A stretch of 64,000 nucleotides of DNA from Blastopirellula retiformator (GCF_007859755.1 NZ_SJPF01000005.1:372001-436000); one strand, 5' to 3'; positions 42,759 through 52,062 are shown, counted from the first letter of the stretch. The notes: a model not told the origin generated them from the sequence alone. Made by a program: numbers and translations.

Positions 42759-44252
42759 CTAAAGTCGCAGCCTGGCTTGCTGCGCCCATTGGCGAATGAT
42801 CCGACATTCTTCTTCGGTCGGCACGCGATTGTGGCTGCCGCTGTATTGGGCGATCTGGCGATCTTGCGGGCGAACCTCAATCGTGAGGGCCCGCGATTTT
42901 CCTTGCGGCGTTTCCCGCTCGAGCGACCAGATCGACGACAGCCCTTGTTCGCAGAGGTCGATGTAAGTCGCCACGCAGTGGCTCATCACCTCTCCTTCCT
43001 GGACGATCTGCTTGCTGCTGAGCAGTTCGCGGATCGTCCAGGCCGCCAACTGGCCATCAGCCTCCTCTTCCACCACATCGAAACCAGCGATGCCGCACGG
43101 CGGCCAATCATGCATGCCGAAGACGAACGTATCGTGCACCGTGCCATGCCACCGCTCGACCTGACGGAGGAGCGACTGCGGAGTGCGGCCGCGCATCGTG
43201 AAGTTCGGTTCACGGGCGTTGGTGGCCTGGGGATCGCCCTCGCCCGTCAGCACATAGTGCGGCACGAACCGTTGGAACTGGATGTAGTCGATAATCGAGC
43301 CGACCTGCGAGCGATCAACCTCGGGATACCGAATCAGCCACTGCAGCACGACCCGCCAAAACTTGTGATTGGCGAAGTCGACCGACAACCGCGAACGGAG
43401 CACCGCATAGGCGAGCGCGTCGTCGCCGCCGAGACCCTTTACCTCGCCCCAACGGATCGCCTGTTCGATTGTCGAATTGCCGGGCGCTTGGTGAAAATGG
43501 TGGGCCATTTTCTTGGTGTATTCCAGCGGCATTAAGTTGCAATTCGCCAGGTTGTGACCCGCAGCCAGATGCAGATAGATCCGTCGCCAGGCGGCGCTGC
43601 GCTCGGCGAATCCGGCAAGCCAGACCTGGTCGAGAAACGCCGGCAGTTCGCCGTATTGTACAAACAAGTGCTGCAACAGCGACTGGAACTGGCGGCGGGG
43701 ACTGCGACTGGTCGGCGTCCACGATTCGATCGGGCGAATCCAGCGGCGGCAATGGGCTGCGATCAGCGGCAGCGCTTCGAGCGCCGAGTTGCCGGCACGC
43801 TGACCGAACCGCGGGTAATAGGGGGTTCCGTCCAGAAACCGAGCCTTCGTCTCCAACAGATGAGCAACCAGTTTCTCCAGCACCTGCGGCTTGATGTTGG
43901 CGCCGCTGCCGTCATGTTTCGCAAGATGCGCCCCACGATAGAACCCTTCGAGCGGCGCTTGCCAATCGTAGCGATAGACTTGATCGCGGCAGATTCGCAA
44001 CAGCAAGTGATCGGCGTTTCTCGCTTCACGGCGCTTGGCGAGCATAGCTTCAACGGCCAGTTTACGACGCGAATATTGCACTTCGCGCTGGCGCAGTTTG
44101 GCGGTCTTGTGCAGCTTGCGGCAGAAGCCGTTGGCGGCGCACCAATCGCGATAGTCCTTGAGCGACCCCAGATGAAGGGCGCTGAGATGCCGCACTAGCT
44201 GCGGATTCGACTCCAGGATTTGCTGATCGGTAGGTTTGGATTTGGTAGCCAT
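42759..44252 (-). CDS. PcfJ-like protein
   Basis: 497 residues, basic, no signal peptide. The C-terminal third fits the PcfJ-like family: EGEVMSHCVATYIDLCEQG, SIWSLERETPQGKSRALTIEVRPQDRQIAQYSGSHN. The N-terminal part is helical and rich in Arg/His. PcfJ was named on a conjugative plasmid, and related genes are spread in many genomes without known function. Next to a toxin-antitoxin pair, it may be part of a transferred cluster, but the codon pattern does not look different by eye. Confidence 0.82.
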   Translation of the reverse strand: MATKSKPTDQQILESNPQLVRHLSALHLGSLKDYRDWCAANGFCRKLHKTAKLRQREVQYSRRKLAVEAMLAKRREARNADHLLLRICRDQVYRYDWQAPLEGFYRGAHLAKHDGSGANIKPQVLEKLVAHLLETKARFLDGTPYYPRFGQRAGNSALEALPLIAAHCRRWIRPIESWTPTSRSPRRQFQSLLQHLFVQYGELPAFLDQVWLAGFAERSAAWRRIYLHLAAGHNLANCNLMPLEYTKKMAHHFHQAPGNSTIEQAIRWGEVKGLGGDDALAYAVLRSRLSVDFANHKFWRVVLQWLIRYPEVDRSQVGSIIDYIQFQRFVPHYVLTGEGDPQATNAREPNFTMRGRTPQSLLRQVERWHGTVHDTFVFGMHDWPPCGIAGFDVVEEEADGQLAAWTIRELLSSKQIVQEGEVMSHCVATYIDLCEQGLSSIWSLERETPQGKSRALTIEVRPQDRQIAQYSGSHNRVPTEEECRIIRQWAQQARLRL

Positions 44253-44515
44253 AATGGATCTTGTGGGCGCATAGGATCTCTACAGTGACAAAGCGATGGG
44301 TAACTGCGAGCGATGTTTGGCTTTGGTTTCATGTCAAGAGACTCCAACAGAAAATGGGTTGGTGATAGACGGGGACACACGTCGCGGATTGCGGTTCGCG
44401 CACAAACGCGATCCGCCAAACAGAGCGTAGGGGCCGCTCTGCCGCCCCAGAGGCAAGAGAGGACGCGGCGATGGCAATCGAAGTGTACGAACGCATTTGG
44501 TCCGCACGACAGACT

Positions 44516-44806
44516 CTACAACTGCTGATACATGGGATCACAGTCGCCAGGAAGAATGCGAACAATCTCGACGCCCGAGGCGCGGTGACGGAAATAGATT
44601 ACGTAGCGGCCGAGGGCCGTTGCTCGGATGTCGGATCCAAGTTCTTCGCGAACGTCCCCAATGTCAGGTTGACTCGCGATGAATCGACATTTCTCACGAA
44701 GCTTGCTGAGCCATCGTCGGGCAGCGATCGGTTCATCACCCGCAATATGAGCTGCAATATTCGTGAGATCTGTTTTCGCGTCAGCCGAGTATCGAAGTCG
44801 ACTCAT
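44516..44806 (-). CDS. parE: ParE/RelE-superfamily toxin
   Basis: 96 residues with the ParE fold pattern: RLRYSADAKTDLTNIAAHIAG at the N-terminus, RRWLSKLREKCRFIASQPDIGD and the C-terminal strands ATALGRYVIYFRHRASGVEIVRILPGD. ParE members poison DNA gyrase; RelE members cut mRNA. The lack of the usual RelE catalytic residues is hard to judge by eye, so the target stays open. It follows the antitoxin by 12 bp on the same strand. Confidence 0.88.
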   Translation of the reverse strand: MSRLRYSADAKTDLTNIAAHIAGDEPIAARRWLSKLREKCRFIASQPDIGDVREELGSDIRATALGRYVIYFRHRASGVEIVRILPGDCDPMYQQL

Positions 44807-44818
44807 TTCGGATTCGTA

Positions 44819-45061
44819 CTAGGTACGTTCGGATTCGGTCTTGGAAATGGCCGATTCCGCCGCGGCGAAAACGTCTTCTTCTGAGAAAGATTCGTCGGCA
44901 TCAAGTTGGCGAATCCCCTTGGCGATTTCCAGACGGAGCGCCTCCTGGGCCTGCAGTAGACGAATACCTGCGGCGACCGCTTCTTCCGCTGAGGAATAAC
45001 GCCCCTGGTTCACGAGCGACTGAACGAAGGCGTTCAGTTCGTGGGGTAAGGTTAGATTCAT
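44819..45061 (-). CDS. parD: ParD-type antitoxin
   Basis: 80 residues from ATG 45061. The ribbon-helix-helix N-terminus is MNLTLPHELNAFVQSLVNQGRYSSAEEAVAAGIRLL, the DNA-binding part of ParD/CopG-type antitoxins; the acidic C-terminus (DADESFSEEDVFAAAESAI) would wrap and neutralise the toxin. Antitoxin before toxin, 12 bp apart, is the classical order. Thirteen upstream codons to 45100 are open but not conserved in character. Confidence 0.85.
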   Translation of the reverse strand: MNLTLPHELNAFVQSLVNQGRYSSAEEAVAAGIRLLQAQEALRLEIAKGIRQLDADESFSEEDVFAAAESAISKTESERT

Positions 45062-45164
45062 ACGGTTCTTTCGCCAAAGGCAAACGACTTGGGCCAACAA
45101 ATCCAGTATGGGTCAGCAGCTTGTTCTCATGCAAACGAACACGAGGTTTGTGTGTAAGCCGAGC

Positions 45165-45392
45165 CTACAAACACATGTAAACCACGACCGCTGTCCCTGA
45201 ACTCATGACGATGCTGTAGACCGCCTCTTGCTCGTAGTCAGCGAACCGATCGGGGCAATACGACGAGAACATCGCCCAGAAAAAAAGGATCGCCACCGGC
45301 GCCGCGAAGATCGGGTGCGTATTGGCGCCGACGGCTAGGCAGATCGAAAAGCCGCCGAACAAGAGTAACAACGTCTTCAGGCCGTACAGCAT
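45165..45392 (-). CDS. Small hydrophobic protein
   Basis: 75 residues with two predicted transmembrane helices (LLLLFGGFSICLAVG and FAAPVAILFFWAMFSS, then VYSIVMSSGTAVVVYMC). No family recognised. It starts 9 bp after the sulfatase stop on the same strand, suggesting cotranscription. A short ORF of this kind could be spurious, but the membrane pattern is consistent. Confidence 0.5.
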   Translation of the reverse strand: MLYGLKTLLLLFGGFSICLAVGANTHPIFAAPVAILFFWAMFSSYCPDRFADYEQEAVYSIVMSSGTAVVVYMCL

Positions 45393-45401
45393 GTGGTTCC
45401 T

Positions 45402-46868
45402 TTACAACTCCGGAATTGGATCATCCTTGTGGATGACTTTCCCTTCCCAGACCGGGATGTCGTTATCGTAGGTCAAGATGCGATGGGCGCTGCCAGGCGC
45501 GGCGTGGACGTCGACTTTCGGCAGCCAGGCGGAGAGTTCTTTTTTCATGTCGCCCAGCTCTGGCTTGGCGGCCAGATTGGTCATTTCTTGGGGATCGGCT
45601 TGCATGTCGTACAACTCTTCCGATCCGTCGGCGTAGTGGATGTATCGCCACCGCTTGGTGCGGACGGCGTGGTTGCCTTGGTTGTGGGTGGTGATCGCTG
45701 GTTGCTCCCGTTTCGCGTTGGCGTCTTGCAGTTGTGGCGAGAGGGTGAGTCCTTCCAAATCGGCTTTGGCCGGCAATCCGCATAGATCAATCAGCGTCGG
45801 ATAGATATCGAGCAGTTCGACCGGCTGCTCGCATTTACCGTGAATCGCGACGCCAGGGCCGGCGAAGATCAACGGGACGCGAGTGGAACGATCCCAAAGC
45901 GTATTCTTGCCGGTAATTCCTTTTTCGCCCAAATGCCAACCATGATCCGACCAGAGGACAATCACCGTGTTGTTCGCATACCCGTTTTTCTCGAGCGCTT
46001 CCATGACGCGGCCGACCTGCGCGTCAACAAAGCTGGTACAAGCGAGGTAGGATCGCACCAGGTTCTTCCATTCGCCTGACTCGGCGAGGAATTTTTGTCG
46101 TGGTTCAGGAAGCTTCCAGTGCAAGTACCACGAGAAGCGGGGCGTGTCGTCCCGGTCGTTGGCCGCGAAGGTAGGAAGCTGGACCTCGTCTTCGGGATAG
46201 AGATCAAACCACTGCTGCGTCGCGTAACAAGGAACGTGCGGCAGGAAGAAGCCGACCGACAGGAAGAAGGGCTCCTTCGGTTTTTCGTTGAGCGTTTTTA
46301 CTGCCCAACTGGCGACCTGGTAGTCTCCCCTGTCTTCGTCGCGATGGGGAAAGGTTCCCCAGTCAACCAGCGGATGCGGATTGGGCGTCTGCACTAGCTT
46401 TTGCTTCGGCTTGGCGCCGACCGATGCGGCGGGGCCAAGGTGATCGAATTCGTCATCCTTCTTCGGGCGTCGGCCGTAACCGCCATGAAAGATCTTGCCG
46501 GTCGAGTAGGTGGTGTAACCATTGTTTCGCAGGTACTGCGGAAGCGTGACCAGGTCACTCAAACCTTCGACATCGCGGAACCAGGGCGCCAGACCATGAA
46601 TGCCGGTCGTGCTGGGGCGAAGACCGGTCAGCAAACTGGTGCGCGACGAATTGCAAAGCGGCGCCTGGCAGTGGGCGTTGTTGAACATCGTGCCCCGAGC
46701 GGCGAGCGTATCGATGTAGGGCGTCTGCGCCTGAGGATGTCCGCCAAAACAGCCGATCCAATCGTTTTGGTCATCGATGGCGATGAACAAGATGTTGGGC
46801 TTTTCGGCCAGCGCAATAGAAACAATGCAGGGGAGCGCAAGCAGGGCGCCAAGGGCAAGACGAACCAT
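45402..46868 (-). CDS. Sulfatase (iduronate-2-sulfatase-like), secreted
   Basis: 488 residues with a Sec signal (MVRLALGALLALPCIVSIALA). Type I sulfatase core: ILFIAIDDQNDWIG metal aspartates, the modified cysteine in CNSSRTSLLTGLRPST (C72), DHGWHLGEKG and NTLWDRSTRVPLIFAGPG. It should cleave sulfate esters from sulfated polysaccharides after C72 becomes formylglycine. The motif reads C-N-S-S-R, where position three is usually Pro or Ala, a minor oddity. Start at ATG 46868 opens the signal peptide; an upstream extension to 46940 is open. Confidence 0.93.
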   Translation of the reverse strand: MVRLALGALLALPCIVSIALAEKPNILFIAIDDQNDWIGCFGGHPQAQTPYIDTLAARGTMFNNAHCQAPLCNSSRTSLLTGLRPSTTGIHGLAPWFRDVEGLSDLVTLPQYLRNNGYTTYSTGKIFHGGYGRRPKKDDEFDHLGPAASVGAKPKQKLVQTPNPHPLVDWGTFPHRDEDRGDYQVASWAVKTLNEKPKEPFFLSVGFFLPHVPCYATQQWFDLYPEDEVQLPTFAANDRDDTPRFSWYLHWKLPEPRQKFLAESGEWKNLVRSYLACTSFVDAQVGRVMEALEKNGYANNTVIVLWSDHGWHLGEKGITGKNTLWDRSTRVPLIFAGPGVAIHGKCEQPVELLDIYPTLIDLCGLPAKADLEGLTLSPQLQDANAKREQPAITTHNQGNHAVRTKRWRYIHYADGSEELYDMQADPQEMTNLAAKPELGDMKKELSAWLPKVDVHAAPGSAHRILTYDNDIPVWEGKVIHKDDPIPEL

Positions 46869-46959
46869 GGGGGATCTCTGGGGCGGGAGAGTGACTAGAA
46901 TCGACTCCCCGATTCTAGTGGATCGCGCCGCGGGAATCACGCGTTTGCCGGCGAATCGT

Positions 46960-47247
46960 TTACTCAGCCGGCGGCGGCGTCTTTTCCTCGCCCTGTTGCC
47001 GTGCAGCCAAGATCGCGTTGATCAACGCATCAGGCGCCGGAGGGGGCGGGTTCATTTTGTTGCAGCAGGCCGCTTTGCCCAGGACTAACGTTTCTCGGTA
47101 GTTGTCCAGGTAATGCTTGCAGCAGGGACAATGCTCGAGGTGCGTCTCCATTACCTCTTGCTGGTTATTGGGGAGCGCATTGTCGAGAAAGTCCGCGAGG
47201 TATTCGTAGATTTCTTTGCAGGAGAGTTTGGCGTGATTCATGGTCAT
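46960..47247 (-). CDS. Zinc-finger anti-sigma factor
   Basis: 95 residues with a ZAS-type motif: HAKLSCKEIYEYLADFLDNAL and ETHLEHCPCCKHYLDNYRE (H...CxxC). The C-terminus is Pro-rich (MNPPPPAPDALI, KTPPPAE) and no transmembrane helix is present, so it is probably soluble. The ATG (47247-47245) overlaps the TGA of the sigma gene (47246-47244), the ATGA coupling usual for sigma/anti-sigma pairs. An ATG six bases later is possible. Confidence 0.85.
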   Translation of the reverse strand: MTMNHAKLSCKEIYEYLADFLDNALPNNQQEVMETHLEHCPCCKHYLDNYRETLVLGKAACCNKMNPPPPAPDALINAILAARQQGEEKTPPPAE

Positions 47248-47858
47248 GTACCTTGCATGTGTGGATCTAGCAAGGTCTTGAGTGCCTGGCGGGCACGATG
47301 AAGTCGCGTTTTGACGGCGCCTGTCGTCAGTTCCAGAGCTTCCGCCGTTTCTTCCGTACTCATCTGTTCGATGTCGCGCAGAAGTAGAACGGTTCGGTAA
47401 GATTCTGGCAATTCGGAAATCTTCGTTCGGACAAGTTCCCGAATCTCGCGGTCATTAACGGCGGTATCAATAGTAACCGCCCAAGCGGGTTCATGACCAT
47501 CGCGATGTCCGTTCCCCACAAATTGAGGCAACAAATCATCAATCGGCTTTTCCGGCTTCCGGCGCCGCGTTCGCAGCTTCATCAGCGACGCGTTGACCAC
47601 GATCCGGTGGAGCCAGGTCGAGAGCTGCGAGTTGCCCTCGAATCGCTCAATCGACCGAAATGCTGACAGGAACGCATCTTGCAACGCGTCTTGAGCGTCC
47701 TGTTCTTGGGTCAAAAAACGACGGGCCACCGCGAGCATTCGCCCACTGTAGTCTCGTACCAAACGCTCGAAAGCGGTCGGATCGCCCGACTTGAGGCCCT
47801 GTACCAACTCCGCTTCGGTGACGAAGGGATCGGCGAGTGGACGTTGAAAACTTTCCAT
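47244..47858 (-). CDS. ECF sigma factor (RpoE-like)
   Basis: 204 residues. Region 2: FERLVRDYSGRMLAVARRFL...QDALQDAFLSAFRSIERFEG..STWLHRIVVNASLMKLR; region 4: LPESYRTVLLLRDIEQMSTEETAEALELTTGAVKTRLHRARQALK. Directs RNA polymerase to stress or envelope promoters. Start at ATG 47858 (MESFQRPLAD...) is chosen over the frame's extension to 48059, which overlaps the divergent gene's leader. The adjacent coupled anti-sigma gene implies release by zinc or redox change. Divergent from the ceramidase-like gene. Confidence 0.93.
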   Translation of the reverse strand: MESFQRPLADPFVTEAELVQGLKSGDPTAFERLVRDYSGRMLAVARRFLTQEQDAQDALQDAFLSAFRSIERFEGNSQLSTWLHRIVVNASLMKLRTRRRKPEKPIDDLLPQFVGNGHRDGHEPAWAVTIDTAVNDREIRELVRTKISELPESYRTVLLLRDIEQMSTEETAEALELTTGAVKTRLHRARQALKTLLDPHMQGT

Positions 47859-48001
47859 ATCAACAAAATACCAGAATAAGAAATTGCCGTCCATTCGACG
47901 TAGTAAGGTAGGATTTTCCCAAGCTGGGCCATTGAATCCTCGCCGCACCAACGAAACGATCAGATAGGTGGGCGATGGCAATTGCATCAAAGGGGATTGA
48001 G

Positions 48002-49417
48002 ATGTCAAAACTGACCGTTTGCGTACTCCTCGTCTTGGCGGCGAGCGTACCCGCCTCACTGCAGGCTGGCTCGCTGCGCGTCGCCTTCGGCCAGGTCGAT
48101 ATCACCCCCGAACTGAAAGGCCGGCCCGTCTTTTTGGCGGGCTACGGCTATAACCGCCGCGCTACCGGCGTCCACGATCCAATCATGGCCCGGGCGGTGC
48201 TGCTGGACGACGGTCAGCGGAAGATCGCCATCATCGGCGCCGACCTGATCGGCGTCGCACTGCCGGATGTCGAGCGCATACGGGAAAACCTGCCCGGCGT
48301 CGATTATGCGATTCTCGCCAGTAGCCACAGTCATGAGGGGCCCGATGTGATCGGCATCTGGGGGCCCAATCCGTTTACCCGCGGCGTCCATGACGACTAC
48401 GTCACGCTGGTCGTCGATCGGATCAGCCAAATGGTGGCGTCGCTCGAAGGCAAGCTGCAGCCGGCCACGGTCAAGTTCGGCACGGCCCAGGATGAGAAAC
48501 TACTTCGCGACAGTCGCTTGCCGATCGTCTATGACCCGGTGCTGCGAGCGCTTCGTTTCCAATCGCCAGAAACCGGGGCCGACATCGGGTTGCTAGTTCA
48601 ATGGAACTCGCACCCCGAGGCGATGGGCCCGAAGAACACGCTGCTGACCGGGGACTTTCCGGCCACGACCGTTGCGGAACTGGAAAAGATGTATCACTGC
48701 CCGGTCGTCTACGTCTCAGGTGCGGTCGGCGGTCTTATGGCCCCGCCGCGTGGGCTGTTTTATGACGCTCAAGGCAATGAGCTGAAAGAAGGAGATTTCG
48801 CCTATTGTGAAGCGTATGGTCGAGCGGTCGCGCACCTGGCCGAAGCGGCGATCGACTCGGCGACGCCGATCATAGTCACGCCATTTCGCGTCGCGGCGAA
48901 GCGGGTGTTGATTCCGGTCGAAAATCCGCTCTACCGCGTGGCTCGCAAGTTGGGCATCGTCAAACGCCCCGTCTTCGAGCTGGCGGATGATTTTGAAACG
49001 TTTGGTCGTCAAGCGACGATGGAGTTTCGTCCCGAAGAAGCGGGCGTCAAATCGGAAGTCGCCGTCGCACAGCTAGGACAGCTGCGAATCGCCTGTATCC
49101 CCGGCGAACTTTACCCAGAGTTGGTATACGGCGAGTTCCAGGACCCGATCGAGTCGAACGTCGACTTCGCCGACTCGCCCCGCGAACCGACCGCCGCGTC
49201 GGTGCTAGGGGACGACAAGTGGATGTTGTTTGGCCTAGCCAATGACGAAGTCGGCTACATCATCCCGAAGAGCCAGTGGGACTCGAAAGCCCCGTATGCG
49301 TACGACCGCGAAGATCGTCAATATGGCGAGATCAATAGTTGCGGTCCCGACGTCGCCCCAATCGTGATGGAAGCGCTGCGGCGATGTGTGGTGGAGTTGG
49401 ATGGGGAAGGGAAGTAG
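48002..49417 (+). CDS. Neutral/alkaline ceramidase-like secreted protein
   Basis: 471 residues with a Sec signal peptide (MSKLTVCVLLVLAASVPASLQA). The family's blocks are VAFGQVDITPELKGRPVFLAGYG, ILASSHSHEGPDV (zinc-binding His pair), LLVQWNSHPEAMG and VIYVSGAVGG-like VVYVSGAVGG. Neutral ceramidases hydrolyse ceramide; planctomycete homologues are usually of unknown substrate. AAAGGGG ahead of ATG 48002 sets the start. Divergent by 143 bp from the ECF sigma gene, so it may be a target. Confidence 0.86.
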   Translation: MSKLTVCVLLVLAASVPASLQAGSLRVAFGQVDITPELKGRPVFLAGYGYNRRATGVHDPIMARAVLLDDGQRKIAIIGADLIGVALPDVERIRENLPGVDYAILASSHSHEGPDVIGIWGPNPFTRGVHDDYVTLVVDRISQMVASLEGKLQPATVKFGTAQDEKLLRDSRLPIVYDPVLRALRFQSPETGADIGLLVQWNSHPEAMGPKNTLLTGDFPATTVAELEKMYHCPVVYVSGAVGGLMAPPRGLFYDAQGNELKEGDFAYCEAYGRAVAHLAEAAIDSATPIIVTPFRVAAKRVLIPVENPLYRVARKLGIVKRPVFELADDFETFGRQATMEFRPEEAGVKSEVAVAQLGQLRIACIPGELYPELVYGEFQDPIESNVDFADSPREPTAASVLGDDKWMLFGLANDEVGYIIPKSQWDSKAPYAYDREDRQYGEINSCGPDVAPIVMEALRRCVVELDGEGK

Positions 49418-49421
49418 CGGC

Positions 49422-50099
49422 CTACGTCTTCTCTTCCAACTTCTCTTCGGCGGCGCTTTTGCGATAGTACTGCGGCGATAAATTCCAGTGATCGCCGCGA
49501 GCGCCGGCCTGATAGTCAGCCCAGGCCAACTGTCCGACGGTCGCCGCCATCGGCCGCCAGCAAGTTGCGGGCAGTACGCTGACGCCGGACGGGATTTCGT
49601 CCTGTAGCTTGGTAAGAGCGGTTCCACTGACGTGGTCGCCTGGGGCTAGAGCAGCGAGCCAAGCGTCAATCTCGACGATTCCGATCTTGCTGTTGATCTT
49701 CCAAACGCCGTTCGCACGTTGATATTTGGCGGCGAACAGCTCTTGCCGCTGCGCGTCGAGCAGGGTTTGAACCGCGTCGACCTGGTCAGGCGATTGAGCG
49801 GCGATGACGCGAAGCGTATCGATGCCAAGGACTTCGGCGCCTGCGACATAGGCGAGCGCTTTGGCGGTAGCGACGCCAATTCGCAAGCCAGTGAAGGAGC
49901 CGGGGCCGTGCGAGACGGCGATCAGCCCGATCTCGGCCGGTTTCCAGCCGAGATCGCGAAACGCCGCTTCCAGGGCCGGCGTAATCGCGGCGGCAGTGCG
50001 AAGCGCTGGGTCAAGTTCTACCTGTCGCAACAGTTTTCCCCCCTCCAGCAAGGCAAAGGAGGATTGGCGGAGCGAGGTCTCAAGTGCCAGCAGCTTCAT
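49422..50099 (-). CDS. tsaB: tRNA threonylcarbamoyladenosine complex subunit TsaB
   Basis: 225 residues. Partner of TsaD in making t6A37 on ANN-decoding tRNAs. ASKHA-fold N-terminus MKLLALETSLRQSSFALL, the diagnostic VSHGPGSFTGLRIGVATAKALAY, and DAQRQELFAAKYQ match TsaB. It converges on the ceramidase-like gene with only 4 bp between stops, and no terminator is seen there. Confidence 0.94.
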   Translation of the reverse strand: MKLLALETSLRQSSFALLEGGKLLRQVELDPALRTAAAITPALEAAFRDLGWKPAEIGLIAVSHGPGSFTGLRIGVATAKALAYVAGAEVLGIDTLRVIAAQSPDQVDAVQTLLDAQRQELFAAKYQRANGVWKINSKIGIVEIDAWLAALAPGDHVSGTALTKLQDEIPSGVSVLPATCWRPMAATVGQLAWADYQAGARGDHWNLSPQYYRKSAAEEKLEEKT

Positions 50100-50150
50100 G
50101 GCGATGTATGATTGGGGGCGTGCGTAACTGGACGAGGGCGTTGTTCCTGC

Positions 50151-50179
50151 TTGACCTAGGTCTTTATCCTACCTAAACT
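50151..50179 (+). promoter_or_regulatory. Putative promoter of the metallophosphoesterase genes
   Basis: TTGACC (50151-50156), a 17-bp spacer and TAAACT (50174-50179) point to a start near 50186, about 118 bp before the first gene. The -10 resembles that at 9117-9122. Confidence 0.5.
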
Positions 50180-50303
50180 TCGGGGCTAGGTCTGCAATCG
50201 CGACGCCTTATAGGCTACCATTGATGCAACGCTCCGGTAGGGGAGCCCCGTTCGAGAGCAGTTCCGAAAATACCCTCCCTAGGCAAACGAAAGGTAGTCA
50301 GGC

Positions 50304-51056
50304 TTGAAACGAGCGCTGATTAGCGACATTCATGGCAATCTAGAAGCGCTGACCGCGGTTCTAGATGACATTCGACAGCAGGGTATCACCGAGATCTACT
50401 GCCTGGGGGATGTTATCGGCTACGGACCGAACCCGGTCGATTGCTTGGATCTTGTTCGTCGCAAATGCACCATGTGCCTTCTGGGCAACCACGACCAAGC
50501 GGCCCTGTTTGATCCGGACGGCTTTAATCCGGTCGCGTTTCGCGCGATTCTGTGGACCCGCGATCAAATTGACAATTCCACCGGCGGCGCCAATTTGGTC
50601 AACGAACGGTGGGATTTTCTGGGTGAGCTGCCGCGAACCCACATGGAGCCGACGCGGCTGTTTGTGCATGGTTCGCCGCGTGACCCCACCAACGAATACG
50701 TCTTTCCGGAAGATGTCTATAATCAACGGAAGATGGAGAACCTGTTCGACCGGCTCGATCAGTTCTGCTTCCAGGGGCACACGCACATTCCTGGGATCTT
50801 CACGCCGAGTCTCGAGTTTTTCGGCCCTGACGAATGCGACAACGTCTATCGTCTGGGAGACGAAAAGGCGATGTTCAACGTCGGCAGCGTCGGTCAGCCG
50901 CGCGACGGCGATCCCCGCTCGTGCTACGTGATCCTGACCGAAGAGTCGGTGATGTATCGTCGCGTTGAATACGACTTCAACGTCACCGCGAAGAAGATCT
51001 ACGATATTCCGGACCTCGACAACATGTTGGGCGACCGGTTGAAAGAAGGCAGATAG
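50304..51056 (+). CDS. Metallophosphoesterase (YfcE/calcineurin-like), copy 1
   Basis: 250 residues. Dinuclear-metal phosphodiesterase motifs: SDIHGN (D8, H10), [21 protein letters not shown] and FQGHTHIPG. Substrate unknown. The start codon is TTG: it aligns with the ATG of the paralogue that follows, and AAAGG precedes it. Copy 2 begins 44 bp after this stop, and the two share most motifs. Likely cytoplasmic. Confidence 0.92.
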   Translation: MKRALISDIHGNLEALTAVLDDIRQQGITEIYCLGDVIGYGPNPVDCLDLVRRKCTMCLLGNHDQAALFDPDGFNPVAFRAILWTRDQIDNSTGGANLVNERWDFLGELPRTHMEPTRLFVHGSPRDPTNEYVFPEDVYNQRKMENLFDRLDQFCFQGHTHIPGIFTPSLEFFGPDECDNVYRLGDEKAMFNVGSVGQPRDGDPRSCYVILTEESVMYRRVEYDFNVTAKKIYDIPDLDNMLGDRLKEGR

Positions 51057-51100
51057 GATTCTGCCTCGCCACATGCCGCTAGCCTGATGAGACGACTTCG

Positions 51101-51853
51101 ATGAAACGCGCGATCGTCAGCGACATCCATGGAAATCTCGAAGCGCTGACGGCAGTTCTGACCGATATCGCGTCGATCGGCGTCACCCAGATTTACTGTC
51201 TGGGGGACATCATCGGGTACGGACCCAATCCGCGCGAATGCGTCGATGCCGCACGCAAGTTCGACTTTTGCATCCTCGGCAACCACGATCAGGCCGCTCT
51301 GTTTGATCCCGAAGGCTTCAGTCAGGGGGCCGAACGGGCGATCTTTTGGACCCGCGAACAGCTTGAGACCGGCGGTGACACCGATCCAGAAGTCGCCAAT
51401 CGCTGGAAATTTCTGTGTGAATTGCCGCGAACCCGGATTGAAGAAGACTGGATGTACGTACATGGTTCGGCCCGTAACCCGCTGAACGAGTACGTTTTCC
51501 CGGAGGATGTCTACAACAGCCGCAAGCTGGAGCGGATTTTCTCGATAATTCCGAAGTATTGTCTGCAGGGGCATACCCATGTTCCCGGCGTGTTTGCCGA
51601 CGACTTCACCTTCGTTGCGTCGTCCGATCTGCCGGAAGGCCGCTATCAGCTGGGGCAGCGGAAACTGATGGTTAACGTCGGCAGCGTCGGTCAGCCGCGC
51701 GACGGGGACCCCCGCAGCAGCTATGTCGTGCTGCATGACGACGAAGTCGAATTTCGCCGGGTTCCGTATGATTTTCACGTCACCGCGGGAAAGATTCGGG
51801 AAATCGACAGTCTCGACAACACGCAGGCCGACCGTCTATCGGACGGGCGTTAA
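51101..51853 (+). CDS. Metallophosphoesterase, copy 2
   Basis: 250 residues, same length as copy 1 and colinear with it: [53 protein letters not shown], and a shared [20 protein letters not shown]. All metal-binding residues are kept in both, so neither looks dead. They differ mainly around residues 85-130 and 170-190, which may reflect distinct substrates or pairing as subunits. Confidence 0.92.
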   Translation: MKRAIVSDIHGNLEALTAVLTDIASIGVTQIYCLGDIIGYGPNPRECVDAARKFDFCILGNHDQAALFDPEGFSQGAERAIFWTREQLETGGDTDPEVANRWKFLCELPRTRIEEDWMYVHGSARNPLNEYVFPEDVYNSRKLERIFSIIPKYCLQGHTHVPGVFADDFTFVASSDLPEGRYQLGQRKLMVNVGSVGQPRDGDPRSSYVVLHDDEVEFRRVPYDFHVTAGKIREIDSLDNTQADRLSDGR

Positions 51854-52062
51854 ATCCGCGATAATCGGCCTATTCTCGCTAGCAGCGGCTTCCCTTTTTT
51901 TCTGGGCCCCAATTAGGCGAAATAGACGTATCGGACTATTTCTCGATTTGCGCGGCATGGTTGCAAGATTCGCCCATGCCATGAGAATACTTCCTAATAG
52001 GCTTTGATCACGCGCTCCCAGCAGGGGCGCACCCAATCTTTCGTCCAGCAGGGTTTGTAGTT

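Noticed and set aside
44313-44565. Two short overlapping frames between the PcfJ-like gene and parE
   Set aside because: No ribosome site, no recognisable pattern, and they overlap each other on opposite strands.
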